A stretch of 64,000 nucleotides of DNA from Brienomyrus brachyistius (lineage: Eukaryota; Chordata; Actinopteri; Osteoglossiformes; Mormyridae), in contig NC_064547.1 of assembly GCF_023856365.1 (NCBI RefSeq), positions 24,178,168 through 24,242,167 on the forward strand, in the 5' to 3' direction. The notes beneath the pieces were generated by a model that was not told the origin of the DNA, made no database searches, and saw nothing but the letters and a program-made list of their open reading frames with translations. A program made the position numbers and the translations under genes. Shown in pieces: positions 45,101-59,600 of this stretch; within the stretch, counting starts at the first letter, position 1, and each line of letters begins with the position of its first letter.

Positions 45101-47159
45101 GAGCGCGTGCGGCGTGGATAACAAGCCGGCCATCACTCCTGTCATCCTTACTCCAGCAGATGGGCCTGGTCCTCCTAGGAACCTCCCACGCAGAGCTTTC
45201 AAAATAGACCTTTAAGGCCACACTCCATCTGTTACCAATAATATCAGCCTAAAAAAAGTGTTTAATATTGCTGACACCACGAAGGGTGCAAGGCGAAAAC
45301 GCCCCGAAAAGGTAATCTATGAGAACAAAGTGTACGGACCTCGTTTACGGTTAATTAAACCCGCATATTTTAGGATTCTCCTTGCAGGGTGTCGCTCGGT
45401 GTGGCCGACCCTGCCAGCTGCTCAGATGCAGGTCACCGGTGGTTCATTTATGGGAATCAAACTAGTGTCTTCTGCATCATGTCATGGTTCAGATATCCCT
45501 CCCACCCCCCCCAAAACTTAACAATTTACCCAGTGAAAAAACTAGACTGGCTAGGAGCATAGATCAGCCTAAAAAAATAATCATCTAATGGCACATTACT
45601 GTAATATTATTCTGTATAAAATCAATCTCTCTTTTCCTGTCCTCTGCTGTGTTCTGACAGGAAGCCTTCAGTTCACACCATTACCTTATGCTATCGCTAT
45701 ATAACATTAACTGCATCATGAATTAATCTGCACAAAGCGTGCTTACCTCCTGAAGCACAATTAACTTTCCGATAATGCTTGTGTGTACTTCCATTTGTGA
45801 AGACTCCTAGCGCAACCAGTTTCCTTGGTGAGTTTGGGTATTTAATAAATGCAAACAGTGCTCCTGCTCATTATACTGTGAATAACAGAGTCACATTTTC
45901 ACTTTGAGGAGCCAGGAACCAGCGTGTTTACCCTGTAATTAGCATGCTGGCATACAGCAAGCACGGCATGCTGAAAAGATGGCTCATGGACCGGGGGGAG
46001 GGGGGGGGGGGGGATGATTTATATCAGCGTTAACGGAATGGCTCAGAAAAAAAGCCCATCTCTTGTTGGGCATCATTAAGCACAAAGCAGCACGTTCGAT
46101 ACGGCCGGACGGAGGGGAGGAAGACTGACTGATTTCCGGGATGTCTCCGAAAGCTGCCAGACGCTTCATTTCCCAGCCTGACATCTCGTCGGAAAACAGG
46201 GCGCCATGAAGGGAACGTCTGACTTTATAACAGTGATTAAAGTGTGACACGCCCCTGCCGGGTTAGCTGCTCTCACACGTGCCTGTCACCAGCATCCACG
46301 GGGACTCGCAGTCACATTCTATCATCGTCCTCCGTCCTTTCATGACTTGTTTGTGGCTCCTCCCAAATCCCTTATTTGTGCCACGTGACTACCCTGAAGA
46401 ATCCACGATACTCTACACACGGGATGGTCTTATTGGGCCTCTCGGCCACCCGGCCCCTTGTGACAGCACTTCCTGTCTGATGTGACTGTGCCGTGTCCCG
46501 GTGGACGGAGAGGCACATGGAAACATCAGACTTAATCCTGCAGATTTGTCCTGCCCCATGATGAATTATGGGTAAAGAAATAGCATCCTACTATAACTCA
46601 TCAAAAAACATCTTTAAAAAAAAAGGAAAGCAAAACTTTGGTGAGAAACATACATGTGGTTTTCAAATGTTTACAAACATCACGTTTAATTTCAGGTTCA
46701 CTGAAAGTGTCTTCTGAAAGGAACTGGATGGTTCTCAGGACCATTGAGTTTTCCTAAAACTCATTATACTTATATATTGCAGGCTGATAATTTAATAAAT
46801 AACCCACCACAAGGAAAAACAGAACTCACGCTTTAACTAGTTTAACAAAAGCTTAACAGAAATCTTGTGTGCAAAAAAAAAAACTATTGTGGCAAAACAC
46901 ATAGTAAAAACACAGAAGTAGAAAGTGTTTGGGACCATAAAGGATGTTTTTAAACCCTTCTCTCAGGCCAGTCTGGTCATGCAGACCGGCAGCATGGAGG
47001 CGAGAAGGGCCCCCAAGCGATGTGTGTGGGTTTGTCAGCCCAGGAGGGAAATGGCACAGGATACCAGACCGGAAGGTAATAGCACACAGGCCACTGCTCC
47101 AGACTCGCTGTCGGCGGCAAGGGATGCCAGTGTGGGCCAGGACACATGCTGACTGAAGC
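42200..47159. other. Intergenic region between AGBL4 and SPATA6
   Basis: About 5 kb. It holds the SPATA6 promoter (just above 42199; no TATA box seen, CpG-containing), a SINE relic (42556-42760), a poly-G run at 45996-46014 and the AGBL4 3' UTR next to 47159. 43100-45200 is AT-rich with nothing recognised. The open frame at 45258-45521 has no known match. Confidence 0.5.
42556..42760 (-). mobile_element. tRNA-derived SINE relic of a common teleost type
   Basis: AACACACCACAGCACACAGT, CGAAATGTGTCCTCTGCATT and TAACCCAT, ending CCGTCAAGCCACCACTGCCC, form a widespread fish SINE; the tRNA-like head is at the right end, so it points to the - strand. A central part has been replaced or lost. Confidence 0.78.
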
Positions 47160-47659
47160 TTAGGTGTCTCTCACACTATGGACCTTCCTGTCAGGCTTCT
47201 CTTCCTCCTGGCTCCTACCGTTGCCATAGCCGTTCCCTTGGCGACTGCCGGATAGGCCATCTGAGCCACTGGAATGAAAGAGCGTATTCTGGAAGATTAC
47301 ATTTCTACCGAACGCTGAGCTGCATTGACAATAATAACGTTAGGGAGCGTCTGACCTGCTCATGTGACCCACTGCTTTTGTCCCATCGATTAAATGGTTA
47401 AGCTTGTAGAAATCCAGAAATGTCCGGGCCACGTTTCTGCCCAGCTTCATGTCTGGGGGGGGGGGGGGGGGGGGGGTTAAGGCCACTTTTTGGTGATTAG
47501 TTACGGTCAGTAGAGTGTCGTCAGTGTGCAGCACAAGGTGAATACCCATGATGTCTGAAGTCCATTCGTCTACCAAAAAATATACTCACACAAACGCAGA
47601 CATACGCCCACACACACTTTCAGAGTGCACATGCACACATACACACACACAAATATTTT

Positions 47660-47691
<32 letters not shown>

Positions 47692-50600
47692 CACAGCATG
47701 GACACACAGACAATAACGGACCTGTAATCATATCTTTGTGGGAAGAGCTCATTCATTTCTATGGGAAAAATGCTAATGCTAACTATGACACTACGGCCTT
47801 GTGGCATGTTTCCCTGAGGATCCCGAGCGGTTTCGTCATGTGGTGGGTGCGGCTATGTGCTACATCAGTGCATGCTCCCCACCCTGACCAGACTGACCTA
47901 ACTGTGATGACCTTAACCGCACCCAGCCCCGACCATTACCATATGTACACAAGAGTTTTCTGCAGTTTTACCTTTTTGATTGCAGTCAAATTTTGATTGC
48001 ATTTTTTTATTGATCACGTTGTGTGGTCATTTGGTCAGCACAAAATAAGGTGGACAACACACACATATATACATGGACAGCATGCACACATACATATATA
48101 TATATACATACACACTATAGGCCATAAAAGTTTGCTTAAATGCACCTCTTGGACAGGTAAACCGGTGCATCACTGGGAGAACATGGTCGAACACCAGGCA
48201 ATGGGAATATGTTTATAGAAAACATATAAATATATATATGCAAAGGCAAAGGTTTGTAAGAGTAACATCATCATGGCTTTTTGCAAAGTAAACTTGGAGA
48301 GGAAAAAAACACTGAGCCAAAGGACCTCAGTGTCCAACGGAGACGCGGGGAGTCAGAGATCGATCCCGTTCGGCGCGACACGTTTCCTCACGGGAAAGGG
48401 GCCTGCTAATTACCATGCCGAGTCCCCCAAAGCCTCGTAATCTTTAGGCAGATTAAAGAGCGTGTCAATCAGACACTCCTCTCAAAATGTCATGTGGTCT
48501 TCCAGCGTGCTGTTTGCAGAGCCACGCTTCCCCTCGGCATGGCACGCGGGGAAAGCTCATTTAAGCAGACACTAATCCGGAGAGCTGGGCCAGGCCGCGC
48601 TACACCTGTCTTACAAAACGTGCTACAAGAAGGAAACGTATCCCAAATAAAAACAACATTAAATTTATTTGGGGTGAAAAATGATGATCAACCAGGAGGG
48701 AGGATAAAAACGACCCCAGACTGCAGACACGGCTGTTTGTCTCGCGAATAGTTACCTGCCTGTCCTTTACTGGACAATCATAAATGATGAAATAAAAAAA
48801 GATATTTCATTTTTCACCCTTGGCTGTCGTTTCATTTCTGAAGCGCCGCTCTGTCTATCTCATACACGTTACCGTGACGATCTCTCACCCGAGTCGCAGC
48901 GATTCCGCCGTTTTTTATTTTTATTTTCCCCATTTCACCCAACAGTCAAAAATTAGTCATGAGACATAAATTAAGGCCGTGTGGCTGAGATCCTATTATC
49001 TGGAGCTGTTACCCCGTAAAAGAAAATCCACCTGCAGCATTATGGGATGGCTGAGAGGAAGGGGAGGGTGTGTGCGGGGTATGTGTACACACACACGCAC
49101 ACACACACACACACACACACCGAAAGCTCATTTGCTACCTTCTACCGTTTTAAAAAATGCACCTGGTGTGATGGCATGTTATAAATAGAGAACAAATAGT
49201 AAATAATAATAAACTGATAAAATAAACCTGTGTGTTAGGGTCACACCAGAATGTGCTTTATGGTTTCATTTAGGGTGACAAAGTCTTCTACAGGTCAGAC
49301 AGTCTGTATGGCGGACCAACAGCAGTCATCCATCTTCTATAAGCGTTTATGCAGTGCGCGGTCGCAGAGAGCCCGGGGCCGAACATAGGGGCCAATCCCA
49401 GTGGCCATAGGACACAGGGCGTCCCATTCAAGGTACACACTCACACTCACATGCTTTAGACACAGCAATCCAAGTAAACCTACAGTCTCTGGACTGGGGG
49501 AGGAGGCCCTTGTCACCAAGGGCAGAACTTTGCACGCGACAGCTCTGGAGGTTTCAGGTCACAGTGTTACCCACGGAGCCACTATGTAACAAAAAATATA
49601 GAATAAAGTGAAATGCTACTTCAAACACAATGTACTGAGTGATTTACTTGTATGAAGTCACTAGCCCATACAATAAATCCAGCTGTCCATCCATTATCCA
49701 TAACTGCTTATTGTAGAAGAGGGAACATGTCCCAAGAGAAGCAGGGAACACCCTGGAAGGGATGGCAGTCCATCTCCGGGCACACGCACACTTTAAGGCA
49801 GCGCTAGGCAGTATTATCCAGCTGCTAAGGGCTGCTGTGTGTGCAGCTTTTCACTTCAGCTCCCTAATTAGATTACTTATTAGAGGACTGATTGGAGTCC
49901 TCACACCTGGGAATGAACAGCTGACCTAAAGGTTATCCCAAAAACCTGCATATAAACGGACCCTTTGCGGATAACATCGCCTAGACCTGCTGTAAGGGAG
50001 AGGGAACCTCAGTGTCCGCAAGGCGAACATGCGAACTGAGCACAGTGCTGCTAATTGAGCCCGGATGCTGCCTTCGTTCAGCACAGCAGTGATAAACAAA
50101 CATTGTGCTGCTGAGTGCTTAAGATTTTCAGCTGCATACGAGCTATATCCTTTAGGATGATCTTGTTTTGTAAGGCAGGTGGGGCTGCCAGCGTTGCCCC
50201 CTCCCCCCCAGAAAGAGGTCACAGCTTTCAGGATTGCTGTGGATTGCCAAATGAGGCAGAGAGGGCACCCCCCAGGCGCAGGTGAGCGACGCCCCGCCCC
50301 CGCCGTCACCTTAGCCTGCGATCGCGGCCCTGCAGCCGGCCCCCATCCGTCACTCAGCACGGCCTCTCTCCTCTGTTTACTCCCCATCTGCTTCACCCTC
50401 CCACTCCGCCACATCACTCCTCCTCTGACTTTAAGAGGCCTGCAAAGCGAGCCCGCTCGGAAGACGTTCCGGCACGTTCTGCGGCCCATCTTTCTCCAAG
50501 TGCCTCAAGTCCAGTGGTGTTTACTTGAAAGTGACCCTGTCCTCTTGCTCTGGGTGCTCATGGCGGACATCATGTTGGAAACGTCGTCGCCGCGTCCCAC

Positions 50601-53600
50601 TGGCTTTGGAGCTCACTAGAGATGCTTGGGGGGGGGGGGGGGCTTGTGCTCCATGCCGGCTGTGCTCACGCGCTCCCACCGTACCCTTCATGCTTTTTTT
50701 TTTGACCCGGGAAAAGTTTTGCCTCCATGTCGGCAGACAGTGCGCCTCCGAGCGAGCGACAGAAATAGCGGGCGCCCCCGCCGTGCGCAGATGGCCCTCG
50801 CAGCTTGTGATGTCACATCCCGCATCCATTACGGGAAGCCGGTGATGGACGGCCTGCTCCGGAGTACACGGCTTCATCCGCGTCACAGCTGCGGGCCAGA
50901 CGCTCGGGCCGACCTGATTGGCTGCTGGCGGGCCGCCAGGAGTGACCGGGACTGCTGGAAGCGGGGATATCTCTGTCAGAGATGGGTGTCGAGGGAGGGC
51001 TGGAAATTTCCGCAGGGGCCGCCCACCGGTTTTAACCACACGAGGTGCCCCTCCGAAACTCTCTAAATACAGCCTGGACCATTTTGCGCTCTCATCGGTG
51101 ATCTCATTTAAATATGTGTGCAAGGGATTATGGGAAACGGAAAAAGTTAATTAAAATTAAGTGCTATAGATGTATGGTACATTTATTCACAGAGGAAAAT
51201 GGGAGATTCCAAGTTTCAGAAACTTTTCTTTGACCCAAGCTCAAGCTCTCTGAGACAAATAGAAGACACATCCAGGAGCAGATGTTCTCCAACTCGTCCA
51301 TCGAGGATGTGTGTGAAAAACACAGACCTGCAAGCAGAGACGCCTGGCAGAAACACCCGGTGGAGTCATGTGACTGCGAAATGGACGGCTAGACGCTCAT
51401 CCGTGTGCCAGGGGCCGATTCACGGCACTGAGCGCACAAGCGTGTGACTGGTGCAGAGCAACCTCACAGACAGCAGCTTCTGCCACACGTGCCGGCATCA
51501 CTGTGCGCTGAATCAAGACATTTTAATGTTTGACTTCACAAATGTCCTTTAGTGTTGACATTGTAAACGGCAACGGGCAATACCAAGTTCACTTTGAAGG
51601 GGGGATCTGCCTTAAGCCTGGGTTGTTTTCCGCATTTTATGCAAAGAGTTTTGTTTATTTCAGCATCTCTGTGAGGCCTTACTGTGAGCTGCAGGGAAAT
51701 CCATTTATAACTTCATAGAATTGCAGGAAAATACTTGCCTTAGTGACAGCCTTCCCCCCATGAGAGTCTTTGTACAGCTCCCGCTGCCATGTCCTGATAA
51801 TAAGACTATGTGAGAAATTGGGTAATATTTGAATCTCTCAGTGAGTTGGGTGTGCACTTACAAAGCCACTACCGTTACGGGAATCACGAGTCCAAGTGGA
51901 CAGGGTTTTCACATTGCCTTCAAAGAGTACCTCCCTAAGGTCGCACAGACCCTGAAAACAGTCCGCGAAGGCCTGACGATGATTACGGTAAAAGAAATGA
52001 CAAGAGATAAGATCATATGGCAAGCGTACAGAGCATAAACTGACTACAGCATCAATTTAGCAGCATGATAGCATGGGTATGCTAGAGGTTAGCAAAATGT
52101 GAGTAATCTTAAGTTCATAATGAACCCTGCTGTCATATCCTTTGGCATTCAGATTTCTTTAGGAAATACCCAATATGTAACGGCTTTAATCACGAATCAA
52201 CATCTGCTAAGTGAGTCAATATCATGCTGACATTGAAACTCAAGCTTAATTGGCACAATGGCCAAACACAAACCAAAGAGCCAGATTTCATCCAGACACT
52301 GCCTGCTCCTTCTCATGCTTCCTTCACAGCACCTCTGTCCTCTGTTACGGAGGCCCTACTCTGACAGCTGTACAGTTTGACCCAGGAGCCACGTGCCTGG
52401 ACTCACCAGCAGGCCCCCTTTAGCCACGAAAGGACATTCTCTCCCACCCCTCTAATTCTTCCGCTTACACTCCCTCTCCAGAGAGCAGTAGGGGAAATCA
52501 CTGCACTCTGGAAGGTGAGCCGCAAACTCATTTTCTGTTAATCTCCCCAATTCGCACCGTGGCTGCGGCCTAGCTCTCTGCGGTGTGGACCCTGGCATGT
52601 GCCGCGACAACCGAGTCCCTCAAAGGGGTCTGAGGGAAGCCACTGCTTTGAAATTGACTTCACAAGTCTTCAAAATAAGAGCCTTTTGAGGGCCATAGTT
52701 GCCACTCCACTTAAACTAAGGCTAATCCATCAGCAGGTCGTTATCCCAGGAAAACAAGCCTCACCTCCAAGACAACACTTTGAGCTCTCGGCATCTACTG
52801 AGCAAAGAAAGGGAGGGCAAGCTGTGAAAATTAAAGACCGTTAAAGACGCCTGATTAAAAGTTATGCTTTACTTTTCATTGATTTCAAAGAACTCCCAGC
52901 AGAGCCGGTGTGGCGGACGAGGATAAAGCCGCGGCTGCAGACGCACACACACAGCTGCGCGATCGATAACAGCCTTTGTGGGACTCAAGGACGAGACACC
53001 GCGGGGGCTGACGAGATGGGGAGGGGGGCTGGACGTTCCCGTGGCTCGGCCCGACGGCTTGTTTACAACACCGTCCCTCTGCTCTCTTCCTTGTTCCGTG
53101 AGCCCAACAGGCGGAGGGACAATGATGCCTTGGTGATGGCAGGCGAGGCGAGGCGATACCCACTAACGCGTCGACAAATGAGGGACGTCGCCGCCATCAA
53201 TAACATCGAGTGACAGCTCTGCCACCGGGGTGTCACACGCAGCCAATTAAGAATGCTAATTAAAACAGTAAACGGGACACACAAAGGGAACATGCCTCTC
53301 TCCCTGCAGCTCAGATTATACACAAAGACCTTGTGCCCCTTCACTGCAGGACAAAAGCAAGCAATCTGCTGATTTTAACTAGAAAAGACAGGAAAAGAAA
53401 GTTGGGAGAACTGAAGGGGGGGGGGTGACTTTGCAGTGAGGTGTACTTCATCTTCACCTTGGTCAACGTGATCAGTCACGGGTTCCGCTTCAATGATGCC
53501 TGTGTTTGTGGAGCCTGCGCATTTTTCCTGGTTTACATCGGATTCCTTCTGGTGATTAGATGGACTGGTGTCTATATATGGCCCTTAGACTGTGATTGTG

Positions 53601-56600
53601 TCCTGTGGTGGACTGGCATCCCGTCCATTGTGTCCCCTGCCTTGTGCCCTAGGCATCCTGGGCTAGGCTCCAGGCTCCTCATGCCCCTGCGTTAGATAAG
53701 TGGTATTTAAGGTGGATGATGCACTGATTGGCTTCCCGCGGAAACATAAAAATTTTTCCTTTGAAACTCTAGGGACCCAGTCTGGCAGGTTCCACCGGTG
53801 CACAGAAATCAGACTTAGTGACGGGATCTAACTGAGCATTTAATGAAGTGAATTAAGTGGTTCTGCATGGGAAGGGAACCCTAGAGCAACTCATAAGTCC
53901 TTGCCGAGCGAACACAGATGGTTCGTCCCTGTTTCTTCTGAGCGCTGGCGTACGGCTGCCTCAAGGGCAGCCGCAGTCCTCCTATTGCTTACTTTCTCCA
54001 GGTAAGTGAAGTCAAACGTAACAATGCCACAAAGTCATGTCGGAAGGGCCCTCTGCCCAGACCCGCACACTCACGGCCAGGAGGATGGCTCGTTACACGC
54101 TCAGCTAAGTTCCGTACGATCCAACAGCATGAATATTCAATGCTCCCAGCAGAGGGCAGCGATGACACAGAGTGATGGTGAGGGGTGAGCTTTACAGTGA
54201 GGAGACAGGGGCATCCTGAGAGCGCCCAAGGACAGCTGGGCCTTGGCTGGACAAGCAGGCACATAAACATAGCGCTGATTTCCTGTTATGAGGCACCCGG
54301 AGGAGACCGACATAGAAATGATGCTCAGAAGACCCCCCACACTATCAATTACAATGCCAGCATGTGGCAGGACGAAAACACGGCCCTCGGAACTCCTTCC
54401 TGAATCATCATGCTCCCCACAAGTCTTGTTATTGATAAACACGTCCCTACCAAGGATAAGCCGGCCTCTCAATGATGTTGCTGCCGTATGCGGGATGCCA
54501 AGGCCTTGTTGTACATCATGATCCTAGTCTTCATTATATCTCTCATTTTTCCGATAGTAAACTTCGCCCACAGGTGCCTACTGGGTAATTGCATACTACC
54601 AGGACAGTTTTAGCACTAGAGTGAGAGGAACCGTCCCATCAGGTCTGTGATTGATCCCCGAGACGGCTAGACCTGCGGCCGGGAAGCGTCGGACCCTCTG
54701 CCGAGCATGGAAACGGGCCGGAGACGAGCGCCCTGTTCTGGCAGGACGGTGTCAGGCTAATGGCTCGAGAGTGCCGCTCTGCTCAATTGGACAAAACGCT
54801 TTTCTACTTTAGCCCCTCAATAATGGGCCTTTCAGGAGATGTCTGGAGCCTCAAGGACGAGGAGAAATGGCACGTAACAGTGACAGCGAACCGCTCTCCC
54901 CCGGCGCCTCGCAGAGCAGCAGCACACTTGTTAAGCTGTCAGCGAGGAGGGGGCAACCTGGAGCGATGGGGGCAGCCAGGCAGACCACCCGCCATCCACC
55001 GAAGAGGCCTTCAGGCTCCAAGGAGCAGAGCTAACTGCTCTTCTTCTTCACCATGAGAAATGATGGCCATCGTTAGCTGTTAGGATTCTCGCCAGCCAAA
55101 TCCATGCAGAAAAAAATCTCCCGTTGGAGCTAAAAAGGTGCAGTTCTACCCAGCGATGTCTCCTCAAAACATTTCCCAAAAAGAAGCATGTCATGGTGGG
55201 TTTCAACTCTTTGTCAACACCAACTCCGGATGTCAGTGATCACCTGACTGTGTTACCATGGCACTCCAATAATATGAAACGCTGCTTGCAGCCATTATGC
55301 CTTTGAAATTTGTGTAACCTAAGCTAATTTATGCATATTTTAAAGCAGGGGTGGGCAGTCTTATCCGCAAAGGGCCGTTGTGTATGCGGGTGTTCGCTGC
55401 AACTCAGATTACTAATTAGAGGACTGATTGGCTGAAGAATCCTCACACCTGGGTTTGACCAGCTGCCCTATAGGTTACCCCAAAAACCTGCACACACACC
55501 GGCTCTTTGCGGATAACATTGGCCACCCCTGGTTTAAAGCAAAATTCTGCAAAGCATTATTTTTATCAAGCAGACCCATAAAACTTTATAGCTGCTGTCT
55601 CAAGCTGATTCCCTAGAAGGTCCTGTATACCGCAGCCTTTATTGCAGCTCAGTCCTCCAGCTTAATGGCTTTAATTAATTGTTAAATATCTGCAGCAGCC
55701 TATACAGAAATATGCCACTTTTCTGGATTTCTGGGTAATACTGTGTTCTGACACACACACGCCTACTGTTGTATTCATGACTAGACTGATTAAAACAGCA
55801 ATCCTTGGAATCCTTGGCTTAGCTACTTTCATCATATTCAACAACAATTTCCTAGAACTAGAAAAAATGCTTCCATATTAGAAAGTCAGAATTCATAAAA
55901 GTAAAACATCATACTCACACCATGGACTCCAGGGATGCTGCTGGAAGTGGATTCCCCTCCAAATTCGATTTGACCTCAGTGTAAGTGCTGATTAACTCCC
56001 CTCACGTATCACATCAGGCTCTATGGTAATTTCCCAGTGCGGGAACATCCACACATAGTCCTCGTTAATTCATAAAATTAGTCACACTATGTGATGTGCA
56101 GCTTGTGATATGAAGACATTCAGTGCAAGAGGGGTCAGGCAAGTTCGATTTGTGAAATATTCCGAAATAGCTCCATCTCAAACTGTATGACATGTTAAAG
56201 GAATTGCTAAAAAGGTTAAACTTCAGGCTGTGTAAGTATCCTTGGATAGTAGGAATTAAAACGGTGTGAGATGAACATCGTGTGTGATGATGAACACATC
56301 CTTGGGGCTGAAGCAGGAAAGCACCCAACCTGCGGCCTGTCTCTCTGTCTCACAAGAGCTATATGAGCCAGCACCCACCCTGCGACCTGTCTCACTATGT
56401 CACAAAGGCTATGTGAGCCAGCACCCACCCTGTGACCTGTCTCACTATGTCACAAAGGTTATGTGAGCCAGCACCCACCCTGCGACCTGTCTCACTATCT
56501 CACAAAGACTATGTGAGCCAGCACCCACCCTGCGACCTGTCTCACTATGTCACGAAGGCTATGTGAGCCAGCACCCACCCTGTGACCTGTCTCACTATGT

Positions 56601-59600
56601 CACGAAGGCTATGTGAGCCAGCACCCACCCTGCGACCTGTCTCACTATGTCACGAAGGCTATGTGAGCCAGCACCCACCCTGTGACCTGTCTCACTATGT
56701 CACGAAGGCTATGTGAGCCAGCACCCACCCTGCGACCTGTCTCACTATGTCACGAAGGCTATGTGAGCCAGCACCCACCCTGCGGCCTGTCTCACTATGT
56801 CACGAAGGCTATGTGAGCCAGCACCCACCCTGCGACCTGTCTCACTATCTCACGAAGGCTATGTGAGCCAGCACTCACCCTGCACCCTGTCTCACTATCT
56901 CACAAAGGCTATGTGAGCCAGCACCCAACCTGCACCCTGTCTCACTATCTAATGAAAGGTATGTGAGCCAGCACCCAACCTGCAGCCTGTCTCACGAGAG
57001 CTGACATGGAAGCATCAACATACACACCGAGGTCTTTCTCATAATCAGCTACCTTTATTTCCATGGAACCCATACAATATCTGTTCTTTATATTTCTGCT
57101 CCCTGCATGGATTACCTTACATTTATCAATGTTAAATTTCATACACCAGGTATCAGCCCAGTCGGTACTTAAATCCAGATCCCATTGTAGCCTCTCTGCT
57201 ACTAGATCAGTATCTGCTACACCACCCACATTGGTATCGTCTGCAAATTTAACCAGTTTACTGTACATATTGGTGTCAATATCATTAATGTAAATTAGGA
57301 TCAATAGTGGTCCTAAAACTGAACCCTGCGGTACCCCACTATGAACACAGGCCCACTGTTACATTGTGCCTCTAATAACTACACACTGCTTCCTGTCTGT
57401 TAACCAGTTTTCGATTCAAGCTGCTACAGTTCCTAAAATCCCTACAGCTTTGAGCTTAAGCAAGAGCCGTTTGTGGGACAACATCAAAGGCCTTCTGGAA
57501 ATCTAAGTAGATCACATCGTAGGCCTTTTTGTGATCAATTTATCTTGTAGTTTCCTCAAAGAAAAAAGTAAAAGTAAATTAGTTAAACAGGATCTACTTC
57601 TCGTAAATCCATGTTGGCTATCCCTCAGAATGTTATTTGAATCCACGTAATTCAATCCATTTGAATCCATTTTCACTTGGATTATAGCTTCCATTATTTT
57701 TCCAGTAATGCTAGTTAAACTGATTGGCCTAAAGTTTGCTGGGTTACTTCTATCCCCTTTTTTGAATATGGGCGTTACATTAGCACGCTTCCAATCAGAA
57801 GGTACCAATCAGAAGTCATTAAGATTAGTGGAGTACCACAATGAGTTCTCAGATCGCATCGTACACACACCCTGTATCATGGAGGGCATCAAGTAGGGTG
57901 ACCAGGACAGAATTTGTAAACTATCATTTCAATTAAAAAGACCTGGATTTCACTTAAGCACTTAAGAGTTCTTGTTATGTGCTGATTGGCCAGTCTCCTA
58001 TATTCATGCATATGTCACTAATGTTAATCTGCAGCCGGATAAGTCTTTCAATCAAGGAAACAAACCAGTCAAAACACAAAAGGAAATGAAGTATTTAGCC
58101 AAGTACTGGAGCCTTTCAGTTTTAAAGTAGTTTGCAAATCCTGAAGTAACTCAAAGTCCCCCCCCCCCAACCCCCCCCGACATAGATTATCTGGTCACCC
58201 TACTTCAAGCTGGCATCATATTCTGGGAAGCAGAGACAGAAATTGTGTTCTCTCAGTACAAGGGCATGAAGGAACAGATACCCACCCCGTGAATGTCTTT
58301 GGGGGATTCTGTCAACGGGAAACCGGCAGGAATGTAAAAAGGAAGCAGCCGCTCGTCACGGTGTCTTTGCGTGCCGCGTGAAATTACAGGTGCTAATGAA
58401 TCATTAAGCAGCGCAGAATATTCCCAGTGTTACAGCAGGGTACGCAGAGCAGCCATACGACAGCATCGACCACAAGCGGGACCAGCGGGCTGAGCGGGGA
58501 GCCCAGTCTCACAGCTCCCGGAACACGAGGCTCCAGTGCCCTCTTCCTGTCAAATCCCCCCAATGACCCCGAACAGGAAAAGGGTTATGGGGATGGCGCG
58601 GGGAGCTGTATGCACTGGAGCTCAACAGGACAAATTAATAAAGGCAACCAATTAAGTGCTCCTTTTTAATGAGTGAATTTCTGTAGCGGGGCGCTGTGGC
58701 AGAGGGCCCGTGATGGATACAAACTGGGCCGCCAGGGCAGAAATGGCAACACGGCTCATTCCTGGAGGGGCGCCTGACCCTAATCTCAGTGGTACATAAG
58801 ACCCCCCCCCCACCGTCAGAGGTCTGTTTTCATCATGGTGCTGCCACTGCTAGCCCCTTCTCTGCCGTGAGGGACGTTACAGCTTCTGTGGAGCTCAGCC
58901 TCATTCAGTCTCCTCTCTGCCACCTCGGCTTAACTGAAGATGACTGACAAACACAGTAAACAGAAGCACACAGGAAGCAGAGAGTGAGCGCAGGGTGCAT
59001 GGGGGGGAGGGCTGAGACAGGGATACAGTTTATCTTGCCTGGCTCCCCTCTCTGGGGACAGATACTTATGCTACAAATATGTACACGACCTTGTAACAAG
59101 TCATCGCCGCCCCTGTACACGCAGTGCCATTTGCTGCAGGAAAGCGACCTGCAGTCACATGACAGCTCTCCCAATTAATAGTCGTTTCTGTGTGACACTT
59201 GTCTGTCAAGTGGAAAAGACCCGGGAGTCAAATGAAATACATTTTGCAGAACAGGAGCATCACCATTAAGTTAGGACTCATTCCAGGGTACAGTAAATTC
59301 ATTTACAGCCCCTGCGCCCCTCCCCAGCTCCTCGCCTTCCCCTAAGTGATTTTATGTTGGGGTGGGGTCATTTCTGACAGCTAGCCTTGGGTGACAGCGT
59401 AGAGAATAAAATAATAAAAAAAAAAAAAAACAGCGGGTGAAATGAGCCAAGGGTGCCGCCGCATTTTCCAGGCTCTGTGGACATAAACACTTTAGAACAA
59501 ACAAATAAATAAACCGAAACAGACATGTCCTGTGTAAATAAGGGCAGCCATGCATCTGCCACAACCACCCCAGGGCTGTTGGGGGAGCAAGACTAGCGCC

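Noticed and set aside
50179..51123. Overlapping 146-200 codon frames on both strands
   Set aside because: GC-rich, stop-poor DNA. No family motif, no splice sites in register, and frames are open on both strands at once.
53441..53695. 84-codon frame with a hydrophobic start
   Set aside because: Its second half is the dispersed repeat at 53630-53883 and the first half has no homologue I recognise.
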